Positions 25,001 to 33,900 are shown, counted from the first letter of the stretch. The stretch is 64,000 nt of DNA from Gordonia rubripertincta (GCF_038024875.1 NZ_CP136136.1:1550001-1614000); one strand, 5' to 3'. Numbers and translations are program-made. Notes: generated by a model not told the origin, from the letters alone.

Positions 25001-25429
25001 CAGCGTCTTGTTGCGGACCGACACCGTCACGTTCGAGCCGTCGGCCACGACGAAGAGACCGTTCTCACGCGCCTTGGTGGCATTCGCCGGCATCGTCGAG
25101 AGGACCGTGGTGGACGCATCGGTCGGCGTGGCGGCCATGACCCGGCACGGGACGGTGATCTGTACATCGCGCGCGGTCTGCGCGACCAGCGGCGCGGTGA
25201 CCGATGCCGACTCCGCGCCCAACTCCTGGCCCTGCGGCCAGGTGACCGACGCCGTCGACGTGCTGACCGGCAGGAACGGCGTCAGAACACCGGCGACGAC
25301 GGCGACCAGTCCGGCAACCGCGGCCACGATCGCCACGGGTCGCGAGGAACGGTGAGGAGACTGCTCTACGGGGGTATCGGCGCCGACGGTGGGCTCGTCT
25401 GATTCGGACACTCCAGGCGACTTCGGCAC
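22079..25429 (-). CDS. Arabinosyltransferase, EmbA type, second copy
   Basis: A 1116-residue GT-C arabinosyltransferase. It has an N-terminal anchor (AIVAAVAGLVAVVAGVLTPF), a periplasmic domain (to ~220), the catalytic DDGYILNM loop (D297, Met304 kept), multiple membrane helices and a C-terminal sugar-binding module (NGSTAALPYGLDP...). GSPDDGYILNMGR is shared with the other EmbA-type protein at 30963-34331 and separates both from the EmbB and EmbC types here. Start is GTG 25429. EmbA and EmbB work as a heterodimer in building branched arabinan, so this gene and the overlapping embB copy form a second complete pair. The 84-base upstream gap holds a 27-base tandem repeat. Confidence 0.92.
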   Translation of the reverse strand: MPKSPGVSESDEPTVGADTPVEQSPHRSSRPVAIVAAVAGLVAVVAGVLTPFLPVSTSTASVTWPQGQELGAESASVTAPLVAQTARDVQITVPCRVMAATPTDASTTVLSTMPANATKARENGLFVVADGSNVTVSVRNKTLASVPRSALAECGELRIFSDATATGAQFVGLPPGAATAGGGDVGLAEPSSNPQIAGVFTGLTTEQVRTSGIDVRIEIDDRFDSSPSVIKWLVMIVGIIAAIVALVAVGRLDRIHGYHRRVGGRLRWGTVLRPTPTDIGVTLTLVVWHFLGAGSPDDGYILNMGRNAADAGYLADYYRFYGIPEAPFDWYYNFLAYWSTISTTGLWMRLPSLIAGLAAWFILSRVLLPRLGGAVRRSQWAMLTGAAVFLAFWLPMCSGLRSEGIIVLGTLLTWWAVEVTVSTRRMLPAALAALTALLTLALAPHGLIALALLIASARPLLRILVRRRRENGLLPLLAPVLGAGALVVIVVFRDQTLATVFEAIRIRYSVGPTLAWYQELLRYYFLAVNHTDGALARRIPVLLFAVSMFLVLAIMLRRKRIDGVDPGAVWRVLGASLLTILLLSFTPTKWTIQFGIFAGLGAALAAVACVAIGQAARRTLRNLSILIAGLLVACAAAAAGKNAWPWPYNFGIAWFDKAPVIAGMQVSTVLLALAVVALVFAVWQHLRMDYVDETGLAHAHGAAPAGWRIGVASAPIAVIAVLIVVCELAVFAKAAVSRADTFTVLSANLDSLRGNTCAMADAVLVEPDPNKGTLTPADGGSASKTLEGDSHGFSPNGVKPDLTPQAGAQKPGAMNTSADLSKTFIVYGSNPGTAGGEGPRGVNGSTAALPYGLDPATTPVMGSFETSDGQATLTTGWYRLPDRNASPLIVVTAAGAVFTYDRDGVPIFGQQLQVEFGREVDGRFVEVGAPAVPIDAERTNRPWRNLRIPMDRVPADATVMRLVAKDNNLDADQWLAITPPRAPVLETLQQVVGSTDPVLIDFAAGAWFPCQRPMTAHDGVFDVPDWRILPESWIANSQSKTWMAAEDGGLLTTTEALTRPTTVATYLDNDWYREWGNLQRLNPLVPQARPADVMTGAATTWGWSRPGPIRVVPQDD

Positions 25430-25455
25430 AGGCGCATCGTAGTCAGCGATGCTGT

Positions 25456-25509
25456 GACAATCCCAAATCGAGCTCCGCTCGGGACAATCCCAAATCGAGC
25501 TCCGCTCGG
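25456..25509. repeat. Tandem duplication of a 27-base unit ahead of the second embA
   Basis: Two adjacent identical 27-base units (25456-25482 and 25483-25509), each containing the imperfect hairpin GAGCTCCGCTC. They fill most of the gap between the EAL-DICT gene stop and the embA GTG, 27 bases from the latter. They could be a spacer, a protein site or a weak transcription-attenuating element; the sequence does not decide this. Confidence 0.9.
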
Positions 25510-25513
25510 GAAC

Positions 25514-26722
25514 TCAGGTGAACCGGGCCAGGATCGAGTGAACCGCCTGGGTGACGGTCATCCGGTCATAGGTCTGCACGAACTCGAAGGTGCGCTCCAG
25601 GTCGGGACCCGCGTCGTGCTGGTCGCGCGCGGAGAGCAGGGCGGCGAAGTGCGGGCCCAGGACCGCGACGTTCCACTCGTTGATCAGGTCGTCCTCGGGA
25701 TCCAGCGGTGCGCGGTGCACGTTGCCGTCCCGCACGTCGGGGAGCCCGACGCCGTAGACGCCGGCCAGGCCGGTCTTGGCCGACATCTCCCGCCACCGCT
25801 TGGCGGTGCGCGGGGTGAAGTGCTCGGCGAACTGGAAGGTGCCCAGGACGATGGCGGCGCCCCCGATCGCGGCCTGGTGCTCCAGGGCCTTGCTCATCTC
25901 GATCAGCAGACGCTTGTTGCCCATGCGCGGCTCGATCGAGGTCGACGCGATGCGGTACGGCGTCGACTTGTCCGGGTCGGGCGTCGTCCACACCGGCATG
26001 TCCGGCAGCGGCACGATGGTCCGTGTCGCGAGCGTCGAGGGATCGGCCACCGGGGGATACAGGTCGCCGATACCGAAGGCAGCTCCCATCGTCTGTGCGG
26101 TGACGCGAGCCGACTCGTCGTCGACGCCCTCGGCGATCACCACGGCGTGACTTCGTTCGGTGTGCGCGGCCAGCGCGTGCGCGAGGTGGGCGGCATCGGC
26201 GGTGGCCTGCTTGGACAGGAGTTCGGCGCCGGTCACGATGATGTCTGGTTCGACGAGTGAGAGAAGGGTCGCGGCGTGTTCGCTGCGGACCAGGCCGTCG
26301 ACGCAGATGATCTTGCCTGCCGCACGGGCGCGCGCGACCCGGGCGAGCGTGCGCTGCGGGCTGCGTTCGACGGCGTCCGGGAGAACCATCATCACGTGAC
26401 GCTCGAGCGTACGGGTCGTCTCGGCGTCGAGGTTGTCGATCAGCTCGAGATCGAGGTTGACCAGCAACGGAAGGATCTTCGCCAGGGACTGCGCACGGGG
26501 GCTGGCAGCCATCTTGCGCTTGCGTTCGTCCAGAACCGGATGCTCTTCGACGAGGCGCGCGGCCCGTTTGAGGGCGGCTGCGGTGGCGAGACGGGTTCCG
26601 GCGGGTCCACGGAGCTGCAGTTCGACGGCGGCCAGCGCCCCGTCCGACAGCCGGCACACCGGCGCGAACTGCATGTGGAGCTCCAGATCGTCGAACAGCG
26701 TGAATGATCGTGTTTCGGCCAC
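25514..26722 (-). CDS. Degenerate EAL domain-DICT sensory domain protein
   Basis: A 402-residue soluble protein. Residues ~10-230 resemble an EAL phosphodiesterase fold (FAPVCRLSDGALAAVELQLRGP; LVNLDLELI; ICVDGLV; PDIIVTGAELL; VIAEGVDDE; GIGDLYPP). However, the signature EAL is replaced by VEL and several metal ligands appear lost, so c-di-GMP hydrolysis is unlikely. Residues ~245-400 look like a DICT domain (SIEPRMGNKRLLIEMSKALEHQA...VLGPHFAALLSARDQ), a sensor module linked to cyclic dinucleotide and light signalling proteins. The GTG start is preceded by GGGGAGG. It is inserted between dps and the second embA-embB pair in the same direction. A binding or regulatory role is inference. Confidence 0.82.
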   Translation of the reverse strand: MAETRSFTLFDDLELHMQFAPVCRLSDGALAAVELQLRGPAGTRLATAAALKRAARLVEEHPVLDERKRKMAASPRAQSLAKILPLLVNLDLELIDNLDAETTRTLERHVMMVLPDAVERSPQRTLARVARARAAGKIICVDGLVRSEHAATLLSLVEPDIIVTGAELLSKQATADAAHLAHALAAHTERSHAVVIAEGVDDESARVTAQTMGAAFGIGDLYPPVADPSTLATRTIVPLPDMPVWTTPDPDKSTPYRIASTSIEPRMGNKRLLIEMSKALEHQAAIGGAAIVLGTFQFAEHFTPRTAKRWREMSAKTGLAGVYGVGLPDVRDGNVHRAPLDPEDDLINEWNVAVLGPHFAALLSARDQHDAGPDLERTFEFVQTYDRMTVTQAVHSILARFT

Positions 26723-26861
26723 ACGTACCTCCCCGTCAGAGCGAGGTACGCCCCGATCGATCCGGCGGACGCAATTGTCTTCACATCCTGTTCACGGCCT
26801 AAGCCTGTGCTCAGAGTAACAGTGCGTCGTCGAAAGGACGTGCGACAGCACCCGCAGCACA

Positions 26862-26880
26862 GCGAGAGTTCAACTCTCGC
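26862..26880. promoter_or_regulatory. Perfect 19-base palindrome upstream of the EAL-DICT gene
   Basis: GCGAGAGTTCAACTCTCGC is a 9-1-9 perfect inverted repeat. It lies 140 bases ahead of the EAL-DICT start and downstream of dps. With a one-base centre it cannot form a good RNA loop, so an operator for a dimeric regulator is more likely than a terminator. The regulator is unknown. Confidence 0.5.
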
Positions 26881-26903
26881 AAAGTGATCGGGTGGAAAGG
26901 GGA

Positions 26904-26975
26904 AACCGCGGCCGCGGGGGTGGTGAGGCGGCCGCGACCGCGGTTCCGGTGCGGGACCGGGGGAGGGCCCGCACC
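26904..26975 (-). terminator. Two hairpins downstream of dps
   Basis: Downstream of the dps stop on the minus strand are two GC-rich hairpins. One is GGTGCGGG (26948-26955) with CCCGCACC (26968-26975). The other is AACCGCGG (26904-26911) with CCGCGGTT (26938-26945), reinforced by an inner GCCGC/GCGGC pairing. Neither has a T tract. They probably end dps transcription before the EAL-DICT gene. Confidence 0.6.
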
Positions 26976-26986
26976 CGGTCTAGCGG

Positions 26987-27526
26987 TCAGCGCGCGGCAT
27001 CGGCGGCTTCCTTCTCGCCGCTGGCACCGGAGTGCTTGAGCTCGCCGGTGTAGCTCTCGAGATGGGCGCGGACGAACCACTGGAACTTCTCGAGTTCGGC
27101 GGTCTGGCCGATCAGAACGTCCTCGGTGATCGGGTCGATCTTGCCGATCTTCTCGATCGCGTCTCGGTGCGAGGTGATGAAACCTTCGTAGACGAGGTCG
27201 AGGGCGCCGAGATGTGCCTGCGCGGTGTCGCGACCGATGGAGTAGTCGCTCCACGAGCGGTCGGACTCGATCGCCTTGGCGGTGCCCTTGGGAGACGAAC
27301 CGAGGGTCGCGATGCGCTCGGCGACGGTGTCGGCGTAACCGCGGACGAGCTCGACCTGCGGGTCGATCATCTCGTGCACGCCGATGAAGTTCGCGCCCAC
27401 CACGTTCCAGTGGATGTGCTTGAGGGTGAGGTGCAGGTCGTTCAGTGCGCTGAGACGCTCCTGCAGGATCCCGGCCACCTTATCGGCCGAGTCCGTGCTG
27501 AGTCCTGGTGCCGTGAATTTACTCAT
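26987..27526 (-). CDS. dps: Dps-family ferritin, DNA protection during starvation protein
   Basis: A 179-residue Dps protein that forms dodecamers, oxidises Fe(II) with peroxide and stores iron, shielding DNA. The full inter-subunit ferroxidase set is present with the canonical spacing: His39, His51, Asp55, Asp66 and Glu70 (LKHIHWNV...GVHEMID...YADTVAE). The N-terminus is short, and the C-terminal tail is Lys/Glu/Ala-rich (SGEKEAADAAR). It lies between the terminator of the first emb cluster and the EAL-DICT gene, a place where mycobacteria have no dps. It seems to be its own transcription unit with terminators on both sides. Confidence 0.95.
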   Translation of the reverse strand: MSKFTAPGLSTDSADKVAGILQERLSALNDLHLTLKHIHWNVVGANFIGVHEMIDPQVELVRGYADTVAERIATLGSSPKGTAKAIESDRSWSDYSIGRDTAQAHLGALDLVYEGFITSHRDAIEKIGKIDPITEDVLIGQTAELEKFQWFVRAHLESYTGELKHSGASGEKEAADAAR

Positions 27527-27634
27527 GACACGACGCTAGGCTGCGGTCACGGTCGGATCGAGGGGCCCGGGAGATGAGTGACGCAACCGAGATTGGAGAT
27601 CACGGTGCGGTAACGAACGGGGTGCGACGGGTTT

Positions 27635-27674
27635 CGACGGGGATGTGGTGGGTAAAACCGCCACACCCCCGTCG
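27635..27674 (-). terminator. Terminator of the embC-embA-embB unit
   Basis: Seventeen-base arms (27635-27651 and 27658-27674) pair with two mismatches across the loop GTAAAA, starting 18 bases beyond the embB stop on the minus strand. This should end the first emb transcript before dps. Confidence 0.8.
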
Positions 27675-27691
27675 GCCCAGGTCAGAGGCTG

Positions 27692-30600
27692 TCAGTAGCC
27701 GCTGGATCTCATCGGCGCGGGGTCGTACAGCCCCGAGCGTCGTGCCTCGCCGAGCTCTATCTCGGCGGGCGGCGCCGGGATGATCTCGGTGAATCGCTGC
27801 AGACCGCCCCAGTCACGTCCCCAGTTGTTGCGCAGGTACGTCGGCATCAGTGTCGGACGCAGCATCGCCTCGGTGATGCCCAACGGTCCGCCCGCGGTGC
27901 CTGACATCCAGGTCTGGCTGTTCTTCCGGGTGGCCTCGGCGTCGGGCATGATCCGCCACTTCGGCACCTCGAGCACACCGTGCCGCACCTTCATCGGCTG
28001 CTGGCAGGGGAAGACCAGACCGGGCAGCCAGTCGATGAACACCGGATCGGTCCGGCCGACGACCTCGTCGAGCGTCGCGAGCTTGCTGACGCGCGGCGGG
28101 GTGATGGCCACCCACTCCGACGACGCCGCGGCGGTGTCCTCGACCAGGATGCGCACCACGGTCGACTGGGCCGGCGAATCGGCCAGCGGGAACCGCAGGT
28201 TGCGCCACGTCGGGACCTCGCCGATGTCGATGGGGAACATCTGGCCCGTCGGCACCACGCGACCGTCGGCGCCGACGCGACCGAACTGCGCGACCACCTT
28301 CTGGCCCGCGTGGACGACACCGATGCCGTCGACGGCCTCGACCGATCCGGCGACCGCCATGGTGAGCAGCGGGGCGTCGTCGGAACGTTCGGGCAACTGG
28401 TACCAGTCCGTGGTCAGTGAGGCGGTGCCCGACGGCGAACCGTAACTGCCGAGAACCGGTGTGGCAGCTGGGTTCAGGCCGAACGGCAGCCGAACCGTCG
28501 ACCCGTTGATGCCGCGTGCGCCCTGGCCGCCCTCGGTGCCACCCTGCGCCGACGACGAGTCGCCGGACTCGTCCGCGCCGGCACCGGTCTGCGCGGTGTT
28601 CTGGGCGCTCGTGGTGGACGGGGTGTCGCTCTCGGTGGCGTCCACCGACAGCTTGTCGGGAACCCCGTTGGGTGTGAAGCCGGTGGAATCCGTGCCCGAC
28701 AATGCCTGTGCGACGCCGGGTGCCGGGCGGCCGTTCACCGCTGCGGGAGCCAGCAGCCCTGCCGTCGGATCGGCCTCGACCAGGACGTCGTTGGCCAGGC
28801 CGCACGAATTACCGGTCAGGGCACGCGCATTGGACTTCATCCAGGACCAGGAGTCGCGCTGCACGTAGGCGCCCTTCAGGAACGACGCGACCATGAACAG
28901 CACCATCAGTCCCGAGATCACCGGCAGCGGTGAGAACTTGAGCTTCGAATACCAGTGGTCACCACCGCGGGTTCGGGTCTGTTCGTCGACGAAGTCGTCG
29001 CGGAAGTGGAACCACAGACCAGCCAGTGCGGTGACGATCGAGGCGAGCAGGATGAACCACGCGACGTTGACGCCGCCGACGGCCGGCGGGCGGTCCCACC
29101 ACGGCACGCCGTAGCTGCCGACGAACCACCAGCCGTTGGTCCCGGCGAAGGAGATCCCGGTGATCGCGAGCACGGCGGCCGCGAAGAACGTGCGGTTACG
29201 CCGCGACCGAAGGACGGCCGGCGCCATCATCGCGCCCGCTGCGGCAGCGAGACCGGCGGCGATACCCGCGTAGACGCCGAAGTGGTGGGTCCACTTGGTC
29301 GGGGTGAAGGCGATGAAGAACATAGTGCCCAGCGTGACCGCCACCAATCGCCAGATCGGTGCGCGCGCAACGCCGTTGGGATGTTCACGACGCAGCAGGC
29401 GCAGCAGTACGACGAACAGGCACAGGATCATCGCGAGGACGCCGAAGCGACGGGCGAGCGTGCCGTCGGCGGTCGGCAGGATCAGGTAGTAGTAGCGGAT
29501 CGGTTCCTGCCACCACTCGAGTGTCGGGCCCACGTCGGACGCGACCTTGTTGCCGGCGATGAGCGCGCCGATCGGCTGGTCGAAGAAGATCTGGAAGAGG
29601 ACCGCGGTGCCGGCCGCCAGGATCGGCGCCAACATCGGCAGGAGTCCGTCACGGGAACGGCGCGACACCAGGGTCTTCACGATCGGCCGGATACCGGCGA
29701 GGAGCGCCGCGACGGCCATCAGCCCGCCGGGGGCGAGGGCCAGGGTGAACGCCGCGGTCACGACCGCGATCGCGTACGGCAGCAGGCGCCGCGTCGCGAT
29801 CGCCCGTTCCACGCAGCACCACGTGAGCAGCGCGCCCACCGCTTCCGCCGGCTCCGGCCGCAGACCGTTGTTGAACGGCAACCAGATCGCCAGGAAGACG
29901 AACGCGGCCGACCACACGGCCGGCCTGCTGTTGCGGACCGCGCGCCCCAGGCGCGGGATCACCTCACGGCTGATGAGCCACCAGCCGAGAAGTCCGAGGA
30001 GGAAGGCGGGCAGGCGCATGAACGGCGTGGCGACGCTGATGTGCGACATCCACGAGATGACCTGGAAATGCCAGCCGAACGGGTCCTGCGGGACGCCGAA
30101 GTAGCGGAAGTAGTTGTCGGCGTAGCCGGCTTCGCTGGTGATGCGGCCGACGGTGAAGTTGTAACCGTCGTCGGAGGTGTTGGCGCCGGCGAACCACCAG
30201 AAGGCGAGGATCGCGAAGACCGCGACGTCGGGCGGGCGGATGGTCCACCAGCCGGTCGGCAGGAAACGCTTGTGTGCGCGGCCGTCCCGGCGGTCTAGTA
30301 CGCCGAGCGCGATCAGCGACAGGACCGTCATCACGATGCCGATGACGATCGCGGCGAGCTTGAGCGGCGTCGGCGAGGAGACGTAGCGGGTGTCGATGGT
30401 CGCGTGCAACGACAGGCCGTCGCGGGACACGTCGGCCGGGAGATCGCTGTAGATCCCGACGATCTGCGGACGCATCTCGTGGTCGGGGATGGCGAACTCG
30501 TGCAGGCTGCCGGTGTCGGCGTCCGGGGCGGGCAGACCCTCGAAGCGACCGGCGACGCCCTCACCGTCGGCGTGCATGACGATGCGGCAGTCCGGGTTCG

Positions 30601-30970
30601 CCTGTGCCGCGGCACGATCGGTGTTGAGCAGCACCACGTTGCGGTCGGTCATCGTCAGGGCGTCCGGGGTGGCGCGGACGAAGAGACCGCGGGCGGAGTC
30701 GTCCTGACCGCCTTCCGGCGTCGTGGAGAGCAAGACCCCGCCCTGGGCAGGCAATCGGGACGCCAGCGAACAGGGCACCGACATGTCCATGTCGATCGGG
30801 ACGAAGGCCACCAGCGGTGCCGCCACATCCGATACCGAGTCACCTTGCGGCCACTCGAGTTCCGCGGTGGTCTGGTTGACCGGCAGGATCGGCGTGACGA
30901 TCGCGAGCAGGAAGCCCAGCAGGCCCGTGACGACGGCGACGATCTTGGCGGTGCGGTTGGGTTCACTCAT
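27692..30970 (-). CDS. embB: Arabinosyltransferase EmbB
   Basis: A 1092-residue EmbB-type arabinosyltransferase; EmbB with EmbA forms the 3,5-branched arabinan of arabinogalactan and is a main target of ethambutol. N-terminal helix at ~residues 9-30, periplasmic domain, catalytic DDGY with Asp267-Asp268, GT-C helices, C-terminal binding module. The C-terminal segment APPAEIELGEARRSGL closely follows M. tuberculosis EmbB. Residue 274, seven after Asp267, is Val in the position of Met306 of M. tuberculosis EmbB. A Ser/Thr/Asp/Gly-rich insert (~residues 765-815) precedes NGSTVRLPFGL. It overlaps embA by eight bases (ATGAGTGA) and is followed by a strong terminator. Confidence 0.95.
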   Translation of the reverse strand: MSEPNRTAKIVAVVTGLLGFLLAIVTPILPVNQTTAELEWPQGDSVSDVAAPLVAFVPIDMDMSVPCSLASRLPAQGGVLLSTTPEGGQDDSARGLFVRATPDALTMTDRNVVLLNTDRAAAQANPDCRIVMHADGEGVAGRFEGLPAPDADTGSLHEFAIPDHEMRPQIVGIYSDLPADVSRDGLSLHATIDTRYVSSPTPLKLAAIVIGIVMTVLSLIALGVLDRRDGRAHKRFLPTGWWTIRPPDVAVFAILAFWWFAGANTSDDGYNFTVGRITSEAGYADNYFRYFGVPQDPFGWHFQVISWMSHISVATPFMRLPAFLLGLLGWWLISREVIPRLGRAVRNSRPAVWSAAFVFLAIWLPFNNGLRPEPAEAVGALLTWCCVERAIATRRLLPYAIAVVTAAFTLALAPGGLMAVAALLAGIRPIVKTLVSRRSRDGLLPMLAPILAAGTAVLFQIFFDQPIGALIAGNKVASDVGPTLEWWQEPIRYYYLILPTADGTLARRFGVLAMILCLFVVLLRLLRREHPNGVARAPIWRLVAVTLGTMFFIAFTPTKWTHHFGVYAGIAAGLAAAAGAMMAPAVLRSRRNRTFFAAAVLAITGISFAGTNGWWFVGSYGVPWWDRPPAVGGVNVAWFILLASIVTALAGLWFHFRDDFVDEQTRTRGGDHWYSKLKFSPLPVISGLMVLFMVASFLKGAYVQRDSWSWMKSNARALTGNSCGLANDVLVEADPTAGLLAPAAVNGRPAPGVAQALSGTDSTGFTPNGVPDKLSVDATESDTPSTTSAQNTAQTGAGADESGDSSSAQGGTEGGQGARGINGSTVRLPFGLNPAATPVLGSYGSPSGTASLTTDWYQLPERSDDAPLLTMAVAGSVEAVDGIGVVHAGQKVVAQFGRVGADGRVVPTGQMFPIDIGEVPTWRNLRFPLADSPAQSTVVRILVEDTAAASSEWVAITPPRVSKLATLDEVVGRTDPVFIDWLPGLVFPCQQPMKVRHGVLEVPKWRIMPDAEATRKNSQTWMSGTAGGPLGITEAMLRPTLMPTYLRNNWGRDWGGLQRFTEIIPAPPAEIELGEARRSGLYDPAPMRSSGY

Positions 30971-33900
30971 CGGATTCGGGCTCCACCCTGATCGAGCCGG
31001 CGCGTGACCAGCCCCATTGCGTCGTCTGTGCGGTGTCGATCTGTGCGTTCGGTGCGTCGGGTACCAGCGGCGTCAGTTTCTCCAGGGCGCCCCATTCACG
31101 GACCCAGTCGTCCTTGAGGTAGGTCGACACGGCCTGGGCCGAGGTCGTCGCCTCCGAGATGCCGAGCAGGCCGCCGTCGACCCCGGCCTGCCAGGTCTTG
31201 GACTGGGAGTTGGTCAGCGGGTAGTCACCCAGGATCCGCCACTGCGGCACCTGCGCGACGCCGTGCGAGACACCCATCGGCTGCTGGCACGGGAAGTGCG
31301 AGGCCACCCCGAAGTCGATCAGGGTCGGCGCCGTCGTCCCGACGACCTCCTGCAGGGTCTGCAGCCGCGGCGCGCGCGGCGGGGTGATCCCGATGAACTG
31401 CTTGTCGCCGAGGTTGTTGTCTTGCAACGTCAGTCGCATCACGGTCGCAGCCGGCGGGGCGGCCGCCATCGGCACCCGCATGTTGCGCCACGGTCGGTTG
31501 AGGATGACCGGTCCGGGGTCGATGGGCAGGATGTCCGGGCCGACCTGCTCGAACTCACCGCCCGGGCCGGGCCGCCCGAACTGGACGACCATCTTCTGTC
31601 CGAAGTTCCGCACCCCGAAGGTGTCGATGGTCGAGACGGCGCCGGCGGTGCTGAACACGAGCAGCGGCGACGCGGCACGGTTGGCGGGTAGGTCGTACCA
31701 GCCCGTCGTCAGGCGCGCCTCGCCGTTGTACCCGTAGCTGCCGAGTACGGGCGTGGTGGCGGGGTCGAGTCCGAAGGGGAGTTTGGCGTTCGATCCGTTG
31801 ACGGTCTCGGGGCCGCGACCGCCGGTGGTCCCGGAGCCGAGTCCGCCGGTGATCGCGAACGGACGCGCCATGCTCGCCGAAACGTTCATCTGGCCCGGAC
31901 GCTGGCTGCCCGGTTCGGGCTGCAGGTCGCCGGGAATTCCGTTGGGGGAGAAGCCGACCGGGTTCTCGCCGCGTAGGGCCTCGGTCGCCGACGCCCCGCC
32001 CGCGGGGGTGAGCATGCCGGTGTTCGGGTCGACCTCGACGAGCACCTCGTCGGCCAGCCCGCACGGGTTGCCGCGCAGGGTGTTCAGATTCTCGGTGAGC
32101 ACCGTCGGCGCCGGATACCGACTCACGGCCGCCTTGACGAACAACAGCATCTCGACCACGACGAGGAGACCGGCGATCACCGCGATGGGAGAGGAGGCGA
32201 GGAACAGGCGGCGCCGGTCGGCCCGTGTCTCACCGGGGCCGGTGTCGCTGTGTGCGAGACCGCGATTGGTGACGTAGTCGAGCCGAAGATGCTGCCAGAC
32301 CGCGAGGGCGGCGGCCAGGACGGCGAGGATCAGGAACAGCGTCGACGCCCCGTAGCCGGCGATGACGGGCGCCCGGTCGAACCAGGAGATGCCGTACTCG
32401 TAGGCGAACGGCCACGAGTTGTAACCGGCCATCGCCGCGGCCATCGCGAAGAGCAGACCCGACACGAAGACGGTGAGGTTGCGGGCCGATCGTGCCGCCG
32501 ACTGGGCGACGGCGAGGGTCGCGGCCGCGGAGGTCGCCGCAGCGAGACCGGCGAGCACGCCGAACTGGATCGTCCACTTGGTCGGGGTGAACACGAACAG
32601 CAGCAGGGTGACGCCGACGGCGCCGACGAGGCGCCACACCGGACCGGGGTCGACGCCGCGGATCCGGGTGCGCCGCAGCATCACCGCGACCACCACGAAC
32701 AGGCCGGCGAGGAGAAGGAGCAGGGGCACGCGACGGGTCAGCGAACCGTCGTCGGTGACGACCGAGATGAAGTAGTAGCGCAGGAACTCCTGGTGCCAGG
32801 AGATCACCGGGCCGACGGTGTAGCGGAGCTTGATGGCCTCGAGCACCGTCGCGAGCGTCTGATCCCGGAACACGATGACCAGTACGACCATCCCGGCGGC
32901 GGCGATCGGCGCGACCAGCGCCGCGGTCGAGGTCCATCTCGAGCCGCCGAGCTCGTCGCGTCGCCGGAGCAGGATGTGCAGCAGCGCTCGGGCGGCGACG
33001 AGCAGGATCGCGATGCCGACGACGCCGTGCGGGGCGAGCGCGAGGGTGAACCCGGCGAGCGCGGCAGCCAGTGCCGCCGGCAGGAGGCGTCGGGTGGAGA
33101 TGGCGTATTCGGCTGCCCACCAGGTCAACAGGGAGCCGAGGACGATGATGCCCTCGCTGCGCAGGCCGCTGCAGAACGGCAGCCAGAACGCGGTGAACGT
33201 CAGGGCGGCAGCCCAGGTGGCCCACGAACTGCGGCGCACCGCCGGGCCCAGACGCGGCAGCAGCACCCGGCTGAGCACGAACCACGAGGCGAGGCCGGCG
33301 ACGAGCGCCGGGATGTGCATCCACAGGATCGACGGCGAGATCGACGACCACATCGAGAGGAAGCTGTAGTACCAGTCGAACGGCGCCTCGGGGATGCCGT
33401 AGTAGCGGTAGTAGTTGGCCAGGTAACCGAACCCGTCGGCGGTGCGGCCCATGTTGAGGATGTAACCGTCGTCGGGCGACCCGGCACCCAGGAACAGCCA
33501 GACCAGCAGGATCGCCGTCACGACCAGGTCGGCGGCGCGCGGCTTCAGTGAGTGCCACCAGGCGTGGGTGCGGACCCCGATCCGCCGGTGGTAGCCCTGG
33601 ATGCGGTCGAGAAGGGCCAGGGCGATCAGCGCCACGATCACCGAGATGACGGCGAGGACCATCACGATGATCTTCAGGACCGTCGGCGAGGACTCGTACC
33701 GGTTGTCGACGACGATCGAGACCGACATCCCGGCGGCGGCCGCGGCGCGGGCCTGCTCGGGACTCAGCTCGCTGAAGATGCCGGCGACCTGCGGGCGCTT
33801 CTCCGGTGGCAGGACCGTCGAGTCGCCGAGGCCGACGAACTGGGCGCCGGGTCCGCTCGGGGCGGAGAAGATGTGCAGCTCACGGCAACGGTCGAGTTCG

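Noticed and set aside
18766..25402. Very long plus-strand frames opposite the emb genes (1010 and 781 codons)
   Set aside because: Compositional shadows of the Emb coding strands, rich in Arg, Gln, His and Asp, with no recognisable domain or ribosome-binding site.
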